NCBI GenBank assembly: GCA_951812895.1
Contig: OX638333.1
Location: 2,212,001 to 2,276,000 of the forward strand
Direction of reading: 5' to 3'
DNA length: 64,000 bases
From: an uncultured Roseovarius sp.
Lineage (GTDB): Bacteria > Pseudomonadota > Alphaproteobacteria > Rhodobacterales > Rhodobacteraceae
Shown here: piece by piece, positions 42,116-51,513 of the stretch
Layout of the letters: the number at the start of each line of letters is the position of its first letter
How positions within the stretch are numbered: the stretch's first letter is position 1
Translations under genes and position numbers: made by a program
Notes under the pieces: generated by a model
The model's database searches: none
Told to the model about the DNA's origin: nothing
The model's input: the letters and a program-made list of their open reading frames with translations, nothing else

Positions 42116-43420
42116 GTGACCACAGAAAGATCAATCATTATGCGCGACCGTTATGACAATCCGCTTTCAACCACATCGCCCGACGCACGGGATCACTATG
42201 TCGAGGCGGTTGACCGGTTGCTGGCCGGGCAACCTGGAATAACGACTGCGTTTTCGCGGGCGGTTGAGGCGGATCCGGGTTTCGCGCTGGGTTATGCCGG
42301 GCTGGCCCGGGGGTATCAGTTTGAGGGTAATATGAAGATGGCCAAATCGGCCATGGATCAGGCGCGTCAGGTCGGGCAAACGGGTGATGATCGCGAGGCC
42401 AGCCATCTAAATGCCTTTGGACTGCTGATAAATGGCAAAGCAGCCGAAGCCTACGTCGCGATCCGGGCGCATGTGGACGCATACCCGCGCGATGCGCTGG
42501 TGGCGCAGACCTGTTCCTCTGTGTTCGGGCTGATCGGGTTTTCCGGCCAACCGGGGCGCGAGGCGGAAATTCTGGCCTATACCGCGGCCTTGTTGCCGCA
42601 TTATGGCGAGGACTGGTGGTGCCTGAGCCAGTATGCCTTTGCGCTGTGCGAAAATGGCGCGCAGCACAAGGCATCGGCGGTGATTGACCAGTCACTTGCA
42701 CTGAACCCGCGAAATGCAAATGGCGCGCATGTGCGCAGCCATATCTACTATGAAAGCGGTGAGACTGATCTGGGAATCGCTTACCTGGATGATTGGCTGA
42801 AACCCTATGATAGGGCCGGGTATCTGCATGGCCATTTGTCCTGGCATTCGGCGCTGTGGTCGCTGGAGCAGGGCGAAGTTGAGACTATGTGGCAGCGGAT
42901 TGATGCGGATGTGCAACCGGGCGTGGCCCAGGGTTTGCCGATCAATGTTCTGACCGATACCGCATCTATCCTGTACCGGGCCGAGCTGGCAGGTGTGGAT
43001 GTTCCCAAAGAGCGCTGGAAAGCGGTCAGCGATTATGCGTTGCAGTTTTTTCCCAACGCAACGCTTGGGTTTATTGATATTCATTCCGCGCTGGCGCATG
43101 CAATGGCCGGGAATGTCGAGGCGGTGGCCCGGCTGATTGAGGCGCCGAATGCAACAACCGGCGATCTGGTGACCCCGGTGGCGCAGGCCTATGCCGCGAT
43201 CGCCCGCCAAAGCTGGGCCGAGGCGGTTGATCTGCTGGTCTCTGCCATGGGGGACCACGCCCGATTGGGTGGAAGCCGGGCGCAGCGGGACCTGTTAGAG
43301 TTTTCGCTGCTTGGGGCGTTGCTGAAGCTGGGCAAGGATGAAGAGGCAAAGCACCTTTTGGCGTTGCGGCGGCCGGCGCTGGTCGGAATGCGGTCGGTGC
43401 ATGGCTTGCGCGCGCATTGA
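42116..43420 (+). CDS. TTC38-like tetratricopeptide repeat protein
   Basis: The 434-residue soluble protein consists mainly of helical repeats. Repeat-like units include AVEADPGFALGYAGLARGY and ALNPRNANGAHVRSHIYYESGE. The peptides YLHGHLSWHSALWSLEQGE and ALPHYGEDWWCLSQYAFAL-like text (LLPHYGEDWWCLSQYAFALC) are typical of the TTC38 family. No catalytic motif is seen; a scaffold role is inferred from the fold only. The start is probably GTG at 42116 after AGGTGAAC; ATG at 42140 is possible. It diverges from ffs. Confidence 0.8.
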   Translation: MTTERSIIMRDRYDNPLSTTSPDARDHYVEAVDRLLAGQPGITTAFSRAVEADPGFALGYAGLARGYQFEGNMKMAKSAMDQARQVGQTGDDREASHLNAFGLLINGKAAEAYVAIRAHVDAYPRDALVAQTCSSVFGLIGFSGQPGREAEILAYTAALLPHYGEDWWCLSQYAFALCENGAQHKASAVIDQSLALNPRNANGAHVRSHIYYESGETDLGIAYLDDWLKPYDRAGYLHGHLSWHSALWSLEQGEVETMWQRIDADVQPGVAQGLPINVLTDTASILYRAELAGVDVPKERWKAVSDYALQFFPNATLGFIDIHSALAHAMAGNVEAVARLIEAPNATTGDLVTPVAQAYAAIARQSWAEAVDLLVSAMGDHARLGGSRAQRDLLEFSLLGALLKLGKDEEAKHLLALRRPALVGMRSVHGLRAH

Positions 43421-43547
43421 GGTCTTTTGGGTTAAGCCGTTGGCATTTAACGAGAGTGCAGGCTAGAAGTGCGCGACGTCGGGTTCTCTAAGCCCGTATT
43501 ATTCTACAGATAAACGTTGAACCAGAGCGTGCCGTGGGAGCCAAGAG

Positions 43548-44561
43548 ATGAAGATTGTCCGCACAGACTGTGAATTGCAGACCCCACAGTTGGATGGGCA
43601 ATTACGGGGGATGGGGCATGATCTGGTGCTGCTGCCGGACGGTGTGGCCGAAGATATCCTTGCTGATGCGGTGCGTGACGCTGATCTGTTGCTGATGTGC
43701 TATACGTCGATCACCCGCCGTGTGATCGAGGGCGCGACCCGGCTGCGTGGCATTGTGAAATACGGTGTGGGCATTGATGCCATAGACATCCCGGCGGCGA
43801 TTGAGCACGGCGTCGTTGTCGTCAACATCCCCGAATATGCCGAGGAAACTGTGGCAGAGGGGGCGTTTGCGCTGTTGATCGCGCTGGCGCGGAAGTTACC
43901 GGCCTTAAGTGCGCAGATGGCTACGACCGGCTGGGCCTGGCCCGAGCCTGCATGGCTGGGTCGGGATATCGCGGATAGCACGGTGGGTCTGGTCGGGATT
44001 GGCAAAATTGGGCGGTCGATGGCGCGCATGGCCGGGGCAGGATTTCGGGCTCGGGTGATTGCCTATGATCCGAATGTATCTGATGCGGATGTCCGAGCGT
44101 TGGGGGCAGAGCCATGTGACAGTTTGCATGCGCTGCTGGAACAGGCGGATTTTGTCACCATTCACAGCGTTCTGAATGATCAGACTCGTTATCTGATGGG
44201 CGCGGCGGAATTTGAGAAGATGAAGCCCAGTGCGTGCCTGATTAATGTCTCACGCGGCGCAATTGTGGACGAGGCGGCACTGATCGCGGCGTTGGATGAG
44301 GGGCAGATTGCTGGAGCCGGGCTGGATGTGTTCAGCGTGGAGCCGCTGGCGCTGGAGAACCATCCGCTGAGCCCTTTGTTTGGTCGTTCCAACGTGATCC
44401 TGACACCGCATCTGACATTTTACACTGAACAGGCAATGGCACGGCTCGAGCAAGATACATTGGATCGGTGTCTGGAGTTGATCGAGGGGCGTGATGTTCT
44501 GGTCAGGTCCCATGATCCGAGGCTGCGGAAGCAGAGCAAGGGTGTGGTGTTTTCGGATTAG
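43548..44561 (+). CDS. D-2-hydroxyacid dehydrogenase (phosphoglycerate dehydrogenase-like)
   Basis: The NAD motif GLVGIGKIGRSMARMAGAG lies near the middle, with the catalytic Arg in LINVSRGAIVDEAAL, Glu in FSVEPLALENHPL and His in VILTPHLTFYTEQA. The N-terminal substrate domain has GIVKYGVGIDAIDI. It lacks the C-terminal ACT domain of full SerA. It reduces a 2-oxoacid or oxidises a D-2-hydroxyacid; the substrate is not clear. GGGAGCCAAGAG precedes the start. Confidence 0.88.
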   Translation: MKIVRTDCELQTPQLDGQLRGMGHDLVLLPDGVAEDILADAVRDADLLLMCYTSITRRVIEGATRLRGIVKYGVGIDAIDIPAAIEHGVVVVNIPEYAEETVAEGAFALLIALARKLPALSAQMATTGWAWPEPAWLGRDIADSTVGLVGIGKIGRSMARMAGAGFRARVIAYDPNVSDADVRALGAEPCDSLHALLEQADFVTIHSVLNDQTRYLMGAAEFEKMKPSACLINVSRGAIVDEAALIAALDEGQIAGAGLDVFSVEPLALENHPLSPLFGRSNVILTPHLTFYTEQAMARLEQDTLDRCLELIEGRDVLVRSHDPRLRKQSKGVVFSD

Positions 44562-44599
44562 GGGTTTCTCGATAACCTACCTAAAAATGATCGGGTGCT

Positions 44600-44705
44600 A
44601 ATACTGAGTCAAAGCCCCGCGCGAAATCAGGAGGCGGAGCCCGCCGCGCTTGACCATCCCGTGGTTTGTCGATGCGCGGCTTTGCGTTTGGGTCCCGATA
44701 TTCCG
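44600..44705. repeat. Intergenic repeat related to segments in the 34.4-34.6 kb gap
   Basis: GCGCGAAAT followed by a GGC-rich stretch, CCGCCGCGC, a block like GACCATCCCG and finally ATGCGCGGCTT occur here in order. The same blocks occur near 34415-34455 (GCGCGAAAT, GCCGCCGCGC, ATCGCCAGACCG) and 34578-34602 (GATCGCCATCCCG, ATGCGCGGCTT). It lies between the dehydrogenase and the convergent amidohydrolase gene. Confidence 0.4.
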
Positions 44706-44710
44706 AAGTA

Positions 44711-46360
44711 TCACGCTTCGTAGGTGATCCTGCCGCCGCAAATTGTGACTGCAGCCCGCGCAGTGGCCAGCTGATCGGGTGGCATAGCCTCCAGATCATG
44801 GTCCATAACCACAACGTCTGCCATCATTCCCGTGCGCAGGCGCCCCTTGCGATGTTCGTTGTGTTCTGCCCAGGCATTGTCGCGGGTGTACGACGCAAGT
44901 GTTTCGCGCAGGCCCTGGCTTTGGTCGGGCCAGATATCGGGCAGCTCGGCACAGGCGACAGCACCCTGAACAGTCAGCATCACATCAACGGGGACAACCG
45001 GCCAGTCGGTGGAAAAAATCATAGCGGCGCCGGTTTCACGGATGGTTTTTATTGCGAACGCGTGTTCAAATTGGTGGGCGTGCATAACGTCGCCCGGTTC
45101 TTGAGCCGGGAGGAAAAAGCCGCCACGGGGAGAGTGGAGCGGCTGCATTGAGGCAACCGTGCCAAGTTCAGAAATCCTGGGAATGTCGTCCGGGTGGATC
45201 GTTTCGATATGCTCGATCCGGTGCCGGCTGTCGCGCACGCCGTTGGCCCGTCGGGCATGTTCATATCCATCCAGTGTCTGGCGCACGGCAGCATCGCCGA
45301 TGGCATGAACTGCAATGCGCAGTCCCATCGCATCAGCGCGCTGGCAAATCTCGTTAAACTGATCGGGTGAAAACAATGGTTCACTACAGTCGTTCGTGTC
45401 GGGGTAGGGCTGCAGCATATAGGCGGTCCGGCTATCAATGACACCGTCCATAAACATCTTCACGCAGCCGGACCAAAGCATGTCAGTGTTGTATTTCGCC
45501 TGCATTTCCGCAGCTTCGGATAACCGGTCAATCGGGTCCGTATGCTTTAGATGCAGGGGAATTTCCGTGCGGCACAGTAATGTGCCTTCGGCTTCCATTT
45601 CCTGTAGCAGCTCAAGTTGGTAGAAATTGCCATCCATATTGTGCAGGCCTGTGATGCCGTGCGAAGCGCAATGTTTTAAGCCGTTGGCGAGGACAGCCTT
45701 GTCTTTCGCACGATCCGCCGCTGACGGCTCGGGGAACGGGCTTTTCCCGGTGGTCAGGCCCATTAGTTCCCTGCCACCCAATGCTGTCAGCGCAAGCACC
45801 GGCTCGTATGCGCCGGGCTCACGAAGTTCGCCGGCTGCCAGCCCGTCGGCACCCATCACCACCTCGGACCCTTTCGGTACTTCTTTGCCGTGGAGCAACC
45901 CGGCGAGTTCCAGGGCCTTGGTGTTGGCCCAGACGGTATGATGGTCGGCGGCGATTGCAGCAAAAGCGCGATCAGGCACAGCGGCATCCAGATCGTGGCG
46001 AGTGATCGGGCGATCGCCCATCAGGCCATAATCGATGGAGGCGGCGAACACGATAGTATCGTCAGGGCGCGATGCGGCGTAAGGACGTGCAGCAGCGGCG
46101 AGAGCTTCAGCATTCGAAACATCGGCCAGGTTGAGATAATCAAGTTCTGCTGAACCACTGAACAGATGCACGTGGCTGTCGATGAAACCGGGTAGAACGG
46201 TTGACCCTTGTGCATCTATAGTCCGGGCAGATCCGGATATGTCGCTGATTTCAGAGGTTGTTCCGACGGCAGTAATAACCCCATCCTTGATTGCAAGCGC
46301 TTCGGCATCGGGACCATCGAATGTGATGACCCGCCCGTTTAAAATTACAAGATCAGTCAT
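44711..46360 (-). CDS. YtcJ-like amidohydrolase family protein
   Basis: The metal-dependent amidohydrolase pattern is clear: LPGFIDSHVHLFSG with the first His pair, a later AVHAIGDAAV, RIEHIETIHPDDI and the catalytic-Asp region FSTDWPVVPVDVM. The start MTDLVILNGRVITFDG and the 549-residue length fit the YtcJ / N-substituted formamide deformylase group. Substrates of this group vary (formamides, amides) and none can be chosen here. The start lies 222 bp from the nucleotidase gene upstream on the same strand. Confidence 0.87.
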   Translation of the reverse strand: MTDLVILNGRVITFDGPDAEALAIKDGVITAVGTTSEISDISGSARTIDAQGSTVLPGFIDSHVHLFSGSAELDYLNLADVSNAEALAAAARPYAASRPDDTIVFAASIDYGLMGDRPITRHDLDAAVPDRAFAAIAADHHTVWANTKALELAGLLHGKEVPKGSEVVMGADGLAAGELREPGAYEPVLALTALGGRELMGLTTGKSPFPEPSAADRAKDKAVLANGLKHCASHGITGLHNMDGNFYQLELLQEMEAEGTLLCRTEIPLHLKHTDPIDRLSEAAEMQAKYNTDMLWSGCVKMFMDGVIDSRTAYMLQPYPDTNDCSEPLFSPDQFNEICQRADAMGLRIAVHAIGDAAVRQTLDGYEHARRANGVRDSRHRIEHIETIHPDDIPRISELGTVASMQPLHSPRGGFFLPAQEPGDVMHAHQFEHAFAIKTIRETGAAMIFSTDWPVVPVDVMLTVQGAVACAELPDIWPDQSQGLRETLASYTRDNAWAEHNEHRKGRLRTGMMADVVVMDHDLEAMPPDQLATARAAVTICGGRITYEA

Positions 46361-46582
46361 AGTTTTTTGTCACCTGAAATTTGTAGAATGCATTGAAAGG
46401 ATGGATGGCGTCGGGCGTAGCATTTGTGTTTTGGGTAATCAATCAGGAAGGGAAGAATTGAAGAGCGCTGACACTGTGTCGACCATGGTCGGTTGCACCG
46501 GAACCGCAGGTGTCATCTAGGCGCACCGGCCTAACGGTGGTTGGTTCACACGCGGCAAGTGCAGCGGTATCTCAAAATTTTA

Positions 46583-48529
46583 TCAAAGAGCCATTCGGAA
46601 ACGTGCAAAGCCGTGTTCAGTGTCTCCCAAATCCTCTAATCCGCTGTTATTGATGTTTTTAAGATGAAGGCGCAGACCGGGGCCTGTGTCAATGATCACA
46701 TTTGTGCCGGGCAGAGGGCAAAATTGCCATGTTTTGCCGGCTAAACGTTGTGCAAGCCCGCCGCTGCTGATGAATTCGGCCACAATGGTGCGGATGTTTC
46801 TATGACTGACGACCACCATCTGATTTTCCGGCCATATCGGGAACGGCCCGCCGCCAAAGGCGCGGTAATTGTTCAGGGCCAGAATAAATTCGGCGTCTGG
46901 ATCAACCGGTTCCTCGTTGTGCAGAAGAGCAGTTATTCGGCGGGCCGACGGATTGGTAAGCACACCTGTAGCGTCGTAACGCGCAGGTTGGGTCAGGTCG
47001 ATTTCATAGATCAAGCCATCCACCGTATCGAATGCATGGCCGGGAAATTCCGGGTTCCATAGCATCTGGTCCGACGCGCCCGGTGTGATTTGGTTGAAAC
47101 AGGATGCCGTGCGCTCCAGCCAATCAGCGATCTGCATCCCGGTCAGATGCAACCCGCACAACATGTTGGGAAAGGGGTAAAGATCCGAGGCATGGCGCAG
47201 GGTAAGTGGCCCTGCGGGAATGTCGGTAAAATAGCCAGGCCCGGCCCGCCCGCCGGTTTTATAGGGGGCGCTCGCCGACAGGATTGGCAGATGCGCATAA
47301 TCTGTACCTTGCAGGTGCCGGGACAGTTCTGCGCGTTGGGCGCGGGTGACGGCCAGAACCGAAGGGTCGCTTTGGGTTCGGGCCAGATAGCTGTGCAGCG
47401 GTTGAGCGCAATGTCCCAATGGTGCCTGGGTGATTTGCAGCGTTGCCTCATGCGCCGGTTGGGCGAGTGCAGTAAATGTGGGGTCTGCTGCGGCCAGTTC
47501 GCCGGAATCTGCGTCGCGGATCGGGCGGGCCAGGGACTGGTGGGCAGTTGTTTGCCAGCTCCCGCTCTGACGGGTCAGGCAAAGGTCTATCACGCCCAGA
47601 TGTGAGCCGCGAAATCCGGCCATGACAGCAGGCACACCGTTCAGGGTCCCGTTTGCGTGATCAACGCCATCAGGCGCCGCTGCGTCGGTGTTGGGAAAAA
47701 CTTCATGGGTGTGACCGGTAACGATGGCATCAACCCCCGTCAGCTGTGCCAGGGCAAGCCCTGCGTTTTCCAAATTGGTACCGTTCTCGCCTGTTCCGAT
47801 GCCGGTATGGGCAAGCAATACAACAATATCAGCCCCCGCCTCGCGGATGTCCGGCAGGTGGGCTCGCGCGGTTTCGACCATGTCCCGGCTGGTGATGTTG
47901 TCGCGCAGGTGAAACTGGTCCCATGTGGTGATCTGTGGGGGCAATAGCCCCAGAACGCCGATGGTTAGCGGGTGGGTCTGGCCGGCGCTGTCCAGAACCT
48001 GACGCCGGAGGGTGAGCCATGGCGGGCACAGCGTTTCATCCGCAGTAGGTGTATTACCCCGTTGCGTCAGGGCGTTTGCGCAGACCACCGGAAATGTGGA
48101 TTCCGCCAGGGCCGTGCGCAATGGATCAAGACCAAAGTTGAATTCATGATTGCCGAGAGTTGCTGCATCATAGCCCAATGCGTTCATCATCGCGATGACG
48201 GGATGCGGACCGGGCGGGCGACCCTCTCTCAAGGCAGTGATGTCGCTGAGAGGGGTGCCTTGGAGGAAGTCCCCATTGTCAAAAAGAAGGCAATTCGCGG
48301 CCTCAGACCGGGCTTGTCTCAACAAGGTTGCGGTGCGTGCGAGACCGTAAGTTGTACCGGACCGGTTCGCAAAATAGTCATAGGGCAAAAGATTGCCGTG
48401 CATGTCCGTTGTGGCACACAGGCGCAGCCAGACATGTGTGTCGTCCGGCCGTGGCAAAGGCAAATGAGGCCAAACAGGAGAGGGGTGCGTATTGGTCAAA
48501 TTTGTAACAGAATCTTCCTGTGCGCCCAA
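46583..48529 (-). CDS. 5'-nucleotidase / 2',3'-cyclic phosphodiesterase family protein (CpdB-like), no signal peptide seen
   Basis: The calcineurin-like metal sites are ATTDMHGNLLPYDYF, FDNGDFLQGTP, GNHEFNFGLD, LLAHTGIG and GHTHEVFP. The C-terminal nucleotidase domain shows LALNNYRAFGGGPFP, the substrate-stacking region typical of CpdB. CpdB proteins are normally periplasmic, yet here the N-terminus up to the first metal motif is about 40 polar residues with no signal peptide. The start is unclear: TTG at 48529 or TTG at 48499; no strong ATG exists. It probably releases phosphate from nucleotides. Confidence 0.85.
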   Translation of the reverse strand: MGAQEDSVTNLTNTHPSPVWPHLPLPRPDDTHVWLRLCATTDMHGNLLPYDYFANRSGTTYGLARTATLLRQARSEAANCLLFDNGDFLQGTPLSDITALREGRPPGPHPVIAMMNALGYDAATLGNHEFNFGLDPLRTALAESTFPVVCANALTQRGNTPTADETLCPPWLTLRRQVLDSAGQTHPLTIGVLGLLPPQITTWDQFHLRDNITSRDMVETARAHLPDIREAGADIVVLLAHTGIGTGENGTNLENAGLALAQLTGVDAIVTGHTHEVFPNTDAAAPDGVDHANGTLNGVPAVMAGFRGSHLGVIDLCLTRQSGSWQTTAHQSLARPIRDADSGELAAADPTFTALAQPAHEATLQITQAPLGHCAQPLHSYLARTQSDPSVLAVTRAQRAELSRHLQGTDYAHLPILSASAPYKTGGRAGPGYFTDIPAGPLTLRHASDLYPFPNMLCGLHLTGMQIADWLERTASCFNQITPGASDQMLWNPEFPGHAFDTVDGLIYEIDLTQPARYDATGVLTNPSARRITALLHNEEPVDPDAEFILALNNYRAFGGGPFPIWPENQMVVVSHRNIRTIVAEFISSGGLAQRLAGKTWQFCPLPGTNVIIDTGPGLRLHLKNINNSGLEDLGDTEHGFARFRMAL

Positions 48530-48740
48530 AATCGCGCGCTGAAATTAGGGGCGTTTGCCCGGGTTTGAAATATCAAAAGAGGAACTGTTTACGCGTGATT
48601 TACGGTGGCATGTTTGACCGTTCAGTTCAATCTACCACTGGTTGCAATTTTCGCCAAATGTAGCAAATAGAACATATTTTCAGGTCTAGAACTTGTCCTA
48701 GGTCGTGGAAAATGCCACGCCGGGTGTAGAGGAAAACGCG

Positions 48741-49712
48741 ATGAAACATGCAGAACAGGTGACCTTTGGCGGATCGGCTCTGAACCGCGCGGCAGAGCTG
48801 CGCGGAGACAAGGGTGCGATCTCGGCGGCGGTGGCGGAAGGGTCGGCCAAAACGCTGTTGCTGTGGCGCGGCAAGCCACTGGTGCGGGCCGGCGCGTTGG
48901 ATGCACTGGTGCGATTGGCCGCAGATCACCCTTTGGCTGAAACCGAAGCTGGGCCGATGGTTTTGCTGGGACAGGAAGAAGATGACACGCGGATCTTTGC
49001 CCGAGAATTGTTGGACTGGGTGCCCCAGGGGTTGGATGCCAGCGGGTTTGATTCATTTGTGGACCAGAGCGAACAGCAGCATCCGGGCCTGCCGGAGGAC
49101 AGCGTCTTTGCTGAGCTGCGCCGGATCATGGCGCGACTTAGTCCACGTGACGCAGAGCTGGCCGCGACGGCCAAAGCGGTTCTGGGCTGGCATCAGAGTC
49201 ACAGGTTTTGCGCCCGATGTGGGGCCGAGAGCGAAATGGCGATGTCAGGGTGGCAACGCAGCTGCCCGGCTTGTGGCGGGCAGCATTTTCCGCGCACCGA
49301 TCCCGTTGTGATCATGCTGATCACGCGCGGGAACTCTGTGTTGATGGGGCGGTCGCATGGCTGGCCTGAAGGGATGTATTCCCTGTTGGCCGGATTCGTC
49401 GAACCGGGCGAAACGCTTGAGGCGGCGGTGCGGCGAGAGGTTGTTGAAGAGGCCGGGATTAACGTTGGGCAGGTGGATTACCTGGCCAGTCAGCCCTGGG
49501 CCTTTCCGTCTTCTTTGATGTTCGGATGCCGGGGGGAGGCGCTGAATGAGGAAATTCAGATTGATCCCGAAGAGATTGACGATGCCATGTGGGTTCGCCG
49601 CGAGGAGATGATGGCGGTCTATACCGGCCTGCATCCGCGTATGAAGCCATCGCGAGAGGGATCAATTGCCCATTTCCTGCTGCGCAACTGGCTGGCGGAT
49701 ACGTTGGATTAA
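48741..49712 (+). CDS. nudC: NADH pyrophosphatase / NAD-cap hydrolase NudC
   Basis: The 323-residue protein has the four-cysteine zinc ribbon (CARCG and CPACG), the Nudix box GFVEPGETLEAAVRREVVEE with following AGI, and the NudC-specific SQPWAFPSSLM. NudC cleaves NADH and removes NAD caps from RNA. The ATG at 48741 follows AGAGGAAAACGCG; the frame is open to 48705. It stands alone between the nucleotidase and a SRPBCC gene. Confidence 0.94.
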   Translation: MKHAEQVTFGGSALNRAAELRGDKGAISAAVAEGSAKTLLLWRGKPLVRAGALDALVRLAADHPLAETEAGPMVLLGQEEDDTRIFARELLDWVPQGLDASGFDSFVDQSEQQHPGLPEDSVFAELRRIMARLSPRDAELAATAKAVLGWHQSHRFCARCGAESEMAMSGWQRSCPACGGQHFPRTDPVVIMLITRGNSVLMGRSHGWPEGMYSLLAGFVEPGETLEAAVRREVVEEAGINVGQVDYLASQPWAFPSSLMFGCRGEALNEEIQIDPEEIDDAMWVRREEMMAVYTGLHPRMKPSREGSIAHFLLRNWLADTLD

Positions 49713-49903
49713 GCTGGCGGGGTAGAAGTTGGCCGTTTGTCTTAGTGTTGCAGCCTATTTTCTATTCAAGAAGGTGCAGTCCTGCCCCCAAGTTTCAGGC
49801 AACATTCAGAAAGAATTCACATTTAGGTGGATGAAACGATTCAAAATCACAACGAACCGATTTAGAGTGCGCCTGCAGGCAGAATATTGAGAGGCGCAGT
49901 GAC

Positions 49904-50386
49904 ATGAATTTTGGGACCAAGGAAGATATAGAAGCCCCCATTGAGTTTGTCTTTGGGCAGCTTTCAGATTTCAACGCGCTTGAACGGTCAGCGATGCGGC
50001 GCGGCGCGGATGTGCAACGCATGGACAATCGCCCGACACCCGGAGTGGGCATGGCGTGGGATGTAGAGTTTGATCTGCGTGGCAAACGCCGCCAATTGCA
50101 GATGGAAGTCACCGAATTCAGCCCGCCCAATAGTATGGTGATGACATCACGGTCGCCGACGATGGGGGGGCATATGGCCGTTGAGCTGGTTGCACTTTCA
50201 CGCGCGCGGACACGGATGAGCCTGGAGATCGAGCTGCAGCCCAAGAACCTGACCGCGCGATTGCTGATCCAGTCGCTGAAGCTGGCGAAAAAGAACCTGT
50301 TGAAACGGTTTCATGAAAGGGTGGGAAATTATGCCGCGGATGTTGAAGACCGTTATCAAAAATCCGGCGGGCTAAAGGGCGTTTAG
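49904..50386 (+). CDS. SRPBCC-fold protein of unknown function
   Basis: The 160-residue sequence begins MNFGTKEDIEAPIEFVFGQL, the first helix and strand of a START/SRPBCC lipid-binding fold, and continues with WDVEFDLRGKRRQLQMEV and a long C-terminal helix (LLIQSLKLAKKNLLKRFHER). Proteins of this fold bind hydrophobic ligands or act as cyclases. GAGAGGCGCAGTGAC precedes the start. No partner is suggested by the neighbours. Confidence 0.78.
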   Translation: MNFGTKEDIEAPIEFVFGQLSDFNALERSAMRRGADVQRMDNRPTPGVGMAWDVEFDLRGKRRQLQMEVTEFSPPNSMVMTSRSPTMGGHMAVELVALSRARTRMSLEIELQPKNLTARLLIQSLKLAKKNLLKRFHERVGNYAADVEDRYQKSGGLKGV

Positions 50387-50452
50387 CACTTGCCCGTTGG
50401 AAAATTCGCGCCATAGTGCCGGTGACAAATCCGTAGCATATGCGAGGTTCAG

Positions 50453-51376
50453 ATGACGCTTTCCGCCTTTACCGCTCCGGGCCGTTTCTACCGCGGCAAT
50501 CTGCATACACATTCTACATTGTCGGACGGCGTTCTTGCGCCGGAAGAGGTCTGTCGCCGGTACAAGGCGGAAGGGTATGACTTTATCGCACTGACCGACC
50601 ATTTTGTCGGGCTTTTTGGCTATCCGATTGCCGATACCCGTGGGTTTCGGGACAACTCTTTTACCACCATTCTTGGGGCGGAGCTGCATTCAGGGGCGAT
50701 GGAAAACGGTCTGGTGATGCATGTGCTGGCGGTGGGATTGCCGCTGGATTTTGAGCCGTCCAATTCGCCGGATTTTCTGGCGGTTGAGGGGCAGGAAAGT
50801 GCCGCAGAGATTGCCCAACGGGCGCGGGATGCCGGGGCCTTTGTGGCGGTGGCGCATCCGCAGTGGTCAGGTATGACGCTGGCCGATGCCCGCGCGATTG
50901 AAGCCGCGCATGCGGTGGAGGTGTATAACCACAGCTGTGCCGTAGGTGCGGATCGTCCGGACGGGTTTCACACCGCCGATCTGTTGCTTTCAGAGGGCAG
51001 AGAATTGTCATTGATTGCCACGGACGATGCACATTTCTCAGAGCCCGACTCTTTCGGCGGCTGGGTGATGGTGAAGGCCGAAGCGAATGATCCTGACCTG
51101 CTGTTGCAGGCTCTAAAGAACGGGGATTTCTACGCCTCTCAAGGACCGGAACTGCGTGGGGTCGAGGTCGAAGGGGACCGCATTCGTGTGGAATCTTCAG
51201 CGGTCGAGGCTGTGATTGTGCAGGGGCATGGTCAGGCTGCACTGGCGGTGCATGGCGCGTCGATGACGCGGGCAGAGCTGAAACTAGCCAAATTCGCAGA
51301 TAGCCCATGGATCCGGGTCACCGTGGTGGACCGGGCTGGAAACAGGGCGTGGTCGAACCCGATCTGGATGGAGTGA
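50453..51376 (+). CDS. PHP-domain metal-dependent phosphoesterase
   Basis: The PHP motif I, RGNLHTHSTLSDGVL, motif II YDFIALTDHF, motif III with H in GAELHSG and AVAHPQWSG, and motif IV ATDDAHFS are all present in the first 200 residues. The remaining C-terminal 90 residues form a small beta-rich extension (GPELRGVEVEGDRIRVES). Such proteins hydrolyse phosphate esters with two or three metals; the substrate is not known. GCGAGGTTCAG precedes the start. Confidence 0.87.
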   Translation: MTLSAFTAPGRFYRGNLHTHSTLSDGVLAPEEVCRRYKAEGYDFIALTDHFVGLFGYPIADTRGFRDNSFTTILGAELHSGAMENGLVMHVLAVGLPLDFEPSNSPDFLAVEGQESAAEIAQRARDAGAFVAVAHPQWSGMTLADARAIEAAHAVEVYNHSCAVGADRPDGFHTADLLLSEGRELSLIATDDAHFSEPDSFGGWVMVKAEANDPDLLLQALKNGDFYASQGPELRGVEVEGDRIRVESSAVEAVIVQGHGQAALAVHGASMTRAELKLAKFADSPWIRVTVVDRAGNRAWSNPIWME

Positions 51377-51513
51377 AACTGGGGCCAGAGCTTTTCAGTT
51401 TGCCGAAAGTTTCAAATGGCGGGTTGGAGGCCAAAGCGTTCATTAGTTGGCCATAGGAACTATGCGAGTTAATCGCACCTAAAATTATTAGGTCGACAAC
51501 TCCGCACACAACG

